The position numbers and the translations under genes were made by a program. DNA of 63,248 bases, from positions 1 through 63,248 of the forward strand of contig SEEM01000017.1 in assembly GCA_004144595.1 (NCBI GenBank), given 5' to 3'. Within the stretch, counting starts at the first letter, position 1. Every line of letters begins with the position of its first letter. Under the pieces are notes generated by a model. That model was not told the origin of the DNA and searched no databases. It saw nothing but the letters and a program-made list of their open reading frames with translations. Below are positions 60,344 to 63,248 of this stretch, one piece after another. Source of the stretch: Hyphomicrobiales bacterium (GTDB lineage: Bacteria; Pseudomonadota; Alphaproteobacteria; Rhizobiales; Beijerinckiaceae).

Positions 60344-61159
60344 ATGCGCCCCAACCGGCTGAACGCGCTGTTTCGCGACAAGCAACCCATCATAAACGGC
60401 TGGCTCTCGATGGCCTCCGCCTATTCGGCCGAGATCATGGGGCATCAGGGCTTCGACTCGGTCACGGTCGATCTGCAGCATGGCATGATCGGGTTCGAGG
60501 CGGCGATTGCGATGTTGCAGGCCCTTTCCTCGACGCCCGCCGTGCCGCTCGTGAGGGTCTCGAAGAACGACTACCACCTCGTGATGCAACTGCTCGACGC
60601 CGGCGCCTACGGCATCATCTGCCCGATGATATCGAGCCGCGAGGAGGCCGAGCGCTTCGTTTCGTTTTGCCGCTATCCGCCACATGGTCAGCGCTCCTTC
60701 GGCCCGGCACGGGGCCTGCTTTACGGCGGGGCCGACTATTTCACGCACGCCAACGCCGAGATCATGAGCTTCGCGATGCTGGAAACGCGCGAGGCCATTG
60801 CGGCGGCGGACGACATCCTCTCGGTCGAGGGGTTGACGGGCATCTATGTGGGACCCAACGATCTCTGCCTCTCGCATGGCCTACCGCCGAAGGCCGAAAG
60901 CGACGACGAGCCGGTCGCAGGGATCATCCGCGATCTCGCCGCGCGATGCAGGGCGAAGGACCGTATTGCGGGTATCTTCTGCTCCGGCGGAGCCGGAGCG
61001 AGCCGACGCATCGCAGAGGGCTATACGATGGTCACACCCGGAAGCGATGTCGCGTTGCTGGGCGGGGCCGCCAAAGCAGCCATCGCGGAAGCAAGGCAGG
61101 CCACCGCGTCCTCTTCCGCGACGAACCTAGGCTCATCGCCTGCTGGGAGCGTCTATTAG
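60344..61159 (+). CDS. HpcH/HpaI aldolase family protein
   Basis: Class II pyruvate-type aldolase of 271 residues. The N-terminal catalytic region VTVDLQHGMIGFEAAIAMLQ contains the base His (DxQHG), followed by PLVRVS, the pyruvate-binding Arg; GAYGIICPMISSREEAERFV, metal ligand Glu in AMLETREAI and Asp in YVGPNDLCLS complete the site. It would split a 4-hydroxy-2-oxo acid to pyruvate and an aldehyde. It ends the aminotransferase-HisD-SDR operon and overlaps the convergent GntR gene by 4 bp. The C-terminus is slightly long and serine-rich. Confidence 0.9.
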   Translation: MRPNRLNALFRDKQPIINGWLSMASAYSAEIMGHQGFDSVTVDLQHGMIGFEAAIAMLQALSSTPAVPLVRVSKNDYHLVMQLLDAGAYGIICPMISSREEAERFVSFCRYPPHGQRSFGPARGLLYGGADYFTHANAEIMSFAMLETREAIAAADDILSVEGLTGIYVGPNDLCLSHGLPPKAESDDEPVAGIIRDLAARCRAKDRIAGIFCSGGAGASRRIAEGYTMVTPGSDVALLGGAAKAAIAEARQATASSSATNLGSSPAGSVY

Positions 61160-61887
61160 ACGAGGCCGCGCTGAAGCGTCAGCCGCTTGATCGCGTTCTG
61201 CAGATGGATGGCGGCGGCGCTTCGGGCGGCTTCGCCATCCTTCGCAGTGATGGCGTCCAGGATCGCCCGATGCTCGTCCTGGACCTGCCGCGACAGGCTG
61301 CGCCGTGCCGAATTCGTCCGCGCGGCTCCGATGAAGCCCCGAACCCGCGTGTCCAGAAAATCGAACATGTCGCGAAAGACGGGGTTGGCCGTGGCATCGA
61401 CGATGGCCCGGTGAAACGCGACATCCTCGTCGACACCTGAGCGGTCCTCGGCGATCGCCCGTTCCATGGCATCGAATTGGGCGGTGATCATTTTCAGCTG
61501 CGCCTTCGTCCGACGTGTCGCCGCTAGCGCAGACGCCGCCGACTCGAACGCAACCAGCAGTTCGACGACGTTCTGGATTTCCGCAGTGTCGCGCAGATCG
61601 ACGACCGAAAGCCGAAAGACAGGGGTACCCGCTTCCGCGACGAACGCCCCGGAACCCTGGCGCGACCGGACGAGGCCATCCTGCTTGAGGCGCCCCAGCG
61701 CTTCGCGGATGATGGCCCTGCTGACGCCGTAGGTCTCGGAAAGCTCGCGTTCGGTGGGGAGCTTTTCACCCGATTTGTATCGATCTTCCGTGATCTCGCG
61801 GCGCAGCCGGAGGGCGACGGTATCCGCCAGCGACGGCGCCCTGGCCAAAGTCTTGTCCATGGAATGGCCCATCCGAACTGCTGACAT
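61156..61887 (-). CDS. GntR family transcriptional regulator (FadR/FCD type)
   Basis: Regulator of 243 residues (start 61887) or 234 (ATG 61860, MDKTLARAPS). wHTH: ALRLRREITEDRYKSGEKLP and ETYGVSRAIIREALGRLKQD; FCD helical domain with DVAFHRAIVDATANPVFRDM. It is divergent from the binding protein at 62122 and convergent with the aldolase. The same operator-like sequence lies before both the binding-protein gene and the aminotransferase operon, so it most likely controls both. No sequence resembling the operator was seen ahead of other operons. Confidence 0.9.
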   Translation of the reverse strand: MSAVRMGHSMDKTLARAPSLADTVALRLRREITEDRYKSGEKLPTERELSETYGVSRAIIREALGRLKQDGLVRSRQGSGAFVAEAGTPVFRLSVVDLRDTAEIQNVVELLVAFESAASALAATRRTKAQLKMITAQFDAMERAIAEDRSGVDEDVAFHRAIVDATANPVFRDMFDFLDTRVRGFIGAARTNSARRSLSRQVQDEHRAILDAITAKDGEAARSAAAIHLQNAIKRLTLQRGLV

Positions 61888-62047
61888 GTTCCACTCTAGT
61901 TACACGCGCCGCAGCGGCGCACCAACCGCGGATCCGCAGCCATTCACGGCAATCTGCCGCAACCCCGCAGAGGATCGGTCTGCTCCATCCGCTTCCTGTC
62001 GGACGTCGCATTCACGCGACGGCTTGCGCTAGCTGTACCTCTGCGAT

Positions 62048-62073
62048 ATTTGTCTGGCAACCTGCTAACTAAA
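62048..62073. promoter_or_regulatory. Putative GntR operator, copy B (binding-protein gene)
   Basis: ATTTGTC-T-GGCAACCTG followed by C-TAA-C-TAA, matching copy A at 56977 except at three single bases. TTGTCTGGCAA (62050-62060) is the near-palindromic core. It lies 49-74 bp upstream of ATG 62122 in the divergent gap with the GntR gene. Confidence 0.6.
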
Positions 62074-62121
62074 CGAGGGGCGACGCTCTCAGTCGGGCGT
62101 CCGAAAGTGAGAGGTGGAACC

Positions 62122-63204
62122 ATGACTATCGATCGTCGCCAAGTGCTGCTGGGCGGTGCGGGAACAATCGCCGCCAGCGCGTTTCCGTTCTGCCAAGCGT
62201 CGGCCCAGGCCGGAGGTGGCAAGCTCGAAAGCACGCTCGTGATCCGCTCGACCGGCGGCGTCTTCGAGGCTGCACTGAAGAAGAACTTCTTCGATCCCTT
62301 CACCAAGGCAACGGGCGTCAAGGTCGTTCCGGTCGCCGCCTCCTACGGCGACATGATGGCCAAGGCGACGGCTATGCAGACCTCCGGCAACGTCGAATGG
62401 GACATCATCTCCCCGCAATACTATGAGCTCTCCAAGCTGTCGCACCTGGTCGAAGATCTCGGCGATTGCGCTGCTATGCCGAATGTCGCCTCGCAGGGTA
62501 TTCCCCGCGCCTGCGGCGGGCATGGCGTGCTCTACCTCACGGGCGGACAGGTGCTCGCCTTCGATCCGCGCGCCTTCAAGGATCGCAAGCCCAAAACCTG
62601 GGCCGATTTCTGGGATGTGAAGACGTTCCCCGGTTCGCGCGCGCTGCCGAATACCGGCAGCCCCTGGGCCAATCTGATCGCGTCGCTGATCGCCGATGGC
62701 GTGCCTGCAGACAAGCTGTTCCCGCTCGACCTCGACCGCGCATTCGCCAAGTTCGATGCCATCAAGCCGCATGTGTCGGTCTGGTGGAAGACCGGCGCGC
62801 AGAGCCAGCAGGTGATGCGCCAGGGCGATGCCGTGATGAGTCTGATGTGGAGCGGCACAGCTTACGCAACGAAGAAGGCCGGCGTTCCCCTGGACTGGAG
62901 CTGGACCGATGCGGTGGCCGATTTCGGCGCCTGGGCGATTCTCAAGAACGCGCCGCACCCGAACGCGGCACGCGCCTTCATCGACTTCTACATGGGCAAT
63001 CCTGAAAACCATGCCGCGTTCTCCCGCGAGATGGGCTATTCCACCTCGAACAAGAAGGGGCAGGCTCTGCTGACGGAAGAGGAGAAGGCCGAACTCGGCG
63101 CCAAGCCCGAAATCGTCGAGCAGATCATCATCCCGGATGCCGACTGGCTCGAGAAGAACCGCGCCATGGCGTTGGAACGCTGGAACCGCTGGCTCTCCGC
63201 CTGA
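62122..63204 (+). CDS. Extracellular solute-binding protein, polyamine/PotD type
   Basis: Periplasmic receptor of 360 residues. ATG 62122 follows GAGGTGGAAC. The N-terminus TIDRRQVLLGGAGTIAASAF has a twin-arginine-like motif and the cut lies near SAQA. Mature marks TLVIRSTGGVFEAALKKNFF, TWADFWDVKTFPGSRALPNT and IKPHVSVWWKTGAQSQQVMR place it with the binding protein at 1646. The rest of the importer presumably lies beyond the right edge. Its last 26 bp form one arm of a perfect inverted repeat. Confidence 0.9.
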   Translation: MTIDRRQVLLGGAGTIAASAFPFCQASAQAGGGKLESTLVIRSTGGVFEAALKKNFFDPFTKATGVKVVPVAASYGDMMAKATAMQTSGNVEWDIISPQYYELSKLSHLVEDLGDCAAMPNVASQGIPRACGGHGVLYLTGGQVLAFDPRAFKDRKPKTWADFWDVKTFPGSRALPNTGSPWANLIASLIADGVPADKLFPLDLDRAFAKFDAIKPHVSVWWKTGAQSQQVMRQGDAVMSLMWSGTAYATKKAGVPLDWSWTDAVADFGAWAILKNAPHPNAARAFIDFYMGNPENHAAFSREMGYSTSNKKGQALLTEEEKAELGAKPEIVEQIIIPDADWLEKNRAMALERWNRWLSA

Positions 63205-63248
63205 CGACCCTGCGGCGAAGGGCAGGCGGAGAGCCAGCGGTTCCAGCG
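63178..63248. repeat. 26-bp perfect inverted repeat reaching the window edge
   Basis: Bases 63178-63203 (the last codons of the binding-protein gene, WNRWLSA) are exactly complementary to 63223-63248, separated by 19 bp. The right arm is cut by the window end, so the repeat may be longer. A long stem built from coding sequence could be a terminator, a duplicated gene end in opposite orientation, or a fold-back artefact. Confidence 0.85.

Noticed and set aside
61906..61920. GCGCCGC-A-GCGGCGC palindrome as the GntR operator
   Set aside because: A GC-only palindrome is likely by chance in this DNA, and the longer shared sequence at 62048 is a much better candidate.
1..63248. CRISPR arrays, tRNA or rRNA genes, transposases, phage genes, toxin-antitoxin pairs
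   Set aside because: None was recognised on reading both strands; no regularly spaced repeats, no tRNA-like cloverleaf sequence and no transposase motif were seen.

Overview
The window looks like chromosomal DNA of a high-GC alphaproteobacterium, most likely of the Hyphomicrobiales (a Bosea- or Bradyrhizobium-like soil or rhizosphere bacterium). This is inferred from the very GC-rich third positions, the abundance of ABC importers, FCD-type GntR, IclR and LysR regulators, and the many FAD-linked amine/amino-acid oxidoreductases. No rRNA, tRNA, CRISPR array, phage or insertion sequence was recognised. Nearly every gene belongs to a catabolic island of the form importer + enzymes + its own regulator.

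Layout. (1) 1-7247, + strand: end of a polyamine-type importer (fused permease, binding protein), an IclR regulator, an AcuI-like reductase, a class II aldolase, a PfkB kinase and an SDR, apparently a sugar-acid/polyol pathway. (2) 7296-19435, mostly - strand: a likely opine (N-carboxyalkyl amino acid) catabolic locus. It holds a six-gene overlapping operon (three subunits of an opine/HCN-synthase-type oxidase, another FAD oxidase, Dpp-like permeases), a divergent LysR regulator, a peptide-type binding protein with an MmgE/PrpD enzyme, and an opine dehydrogenase with a further FAD oxidase. A near-identical box, TATTCC-N4-(G/A)GTTAT, lies upstream of all three transcription units. (3) 20098-26056, - strand: IclR regulator, PuuB-like oxidase and a full PotABCD-type importer, all joined by overlaps or near-overlaps, preceded by a 20-bp inverted repeat. 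(4) 26421-30412: a GAF-GGDEF-PilZ-like signalling protein, a GntR regulator with a Tau/Ssu-type permease whose ATPase is a truncated remnant, and a fumarylpyruvate-hydrolase-like FAH enzyme. (5) 30643-38993: a divergent carbohydrate locus with a GntR regulator, two tandem binding proteins and an SDR on one side, and an enolase-superfamily dehydratase, two permeases and two unrecognised genes on the other. (6) 39111-43731: MATE and MFS exporters under a MarR regulator with two matching palindromes, then a cold-shock gene with its own promoter and terminator. (7) 44565-56696: a glutathionyl-hydroquinone reductase; a + strand operon (FAD oxidase, binding protein, AtzG-like subunit, AtzE-like amidase, PDC-hydrolase-like amidohydrolase, RidA) converging on a - strand operon (HisD-like dehydrogenase, ATPase, two permeases, one unusually long); and an XRE-cupin regulator. 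(8) 57009-63204: class III aminotransferase, second HisD-like dehydrogenase, SDR, HpcH/HpaI aldolase, a convergent GntR regulator and a binding protein. The promoter regions of the aminotransferase and binding-protein genes share a long operator-like sequence.

The strongest leads are the opine regulon with its repeated LysR box, the paired GntR operator linking the aminotransferase-HisD-aldolase operon to a transporter, the AtzG/AtzE-type hydrolase locus, the carbohydrate island with two unrecognised proteins, and a 26-bp perfect inverted repeat that runs into the right edge of the window. All functional assignments come from reading motifs and gene order; no database search was possible.
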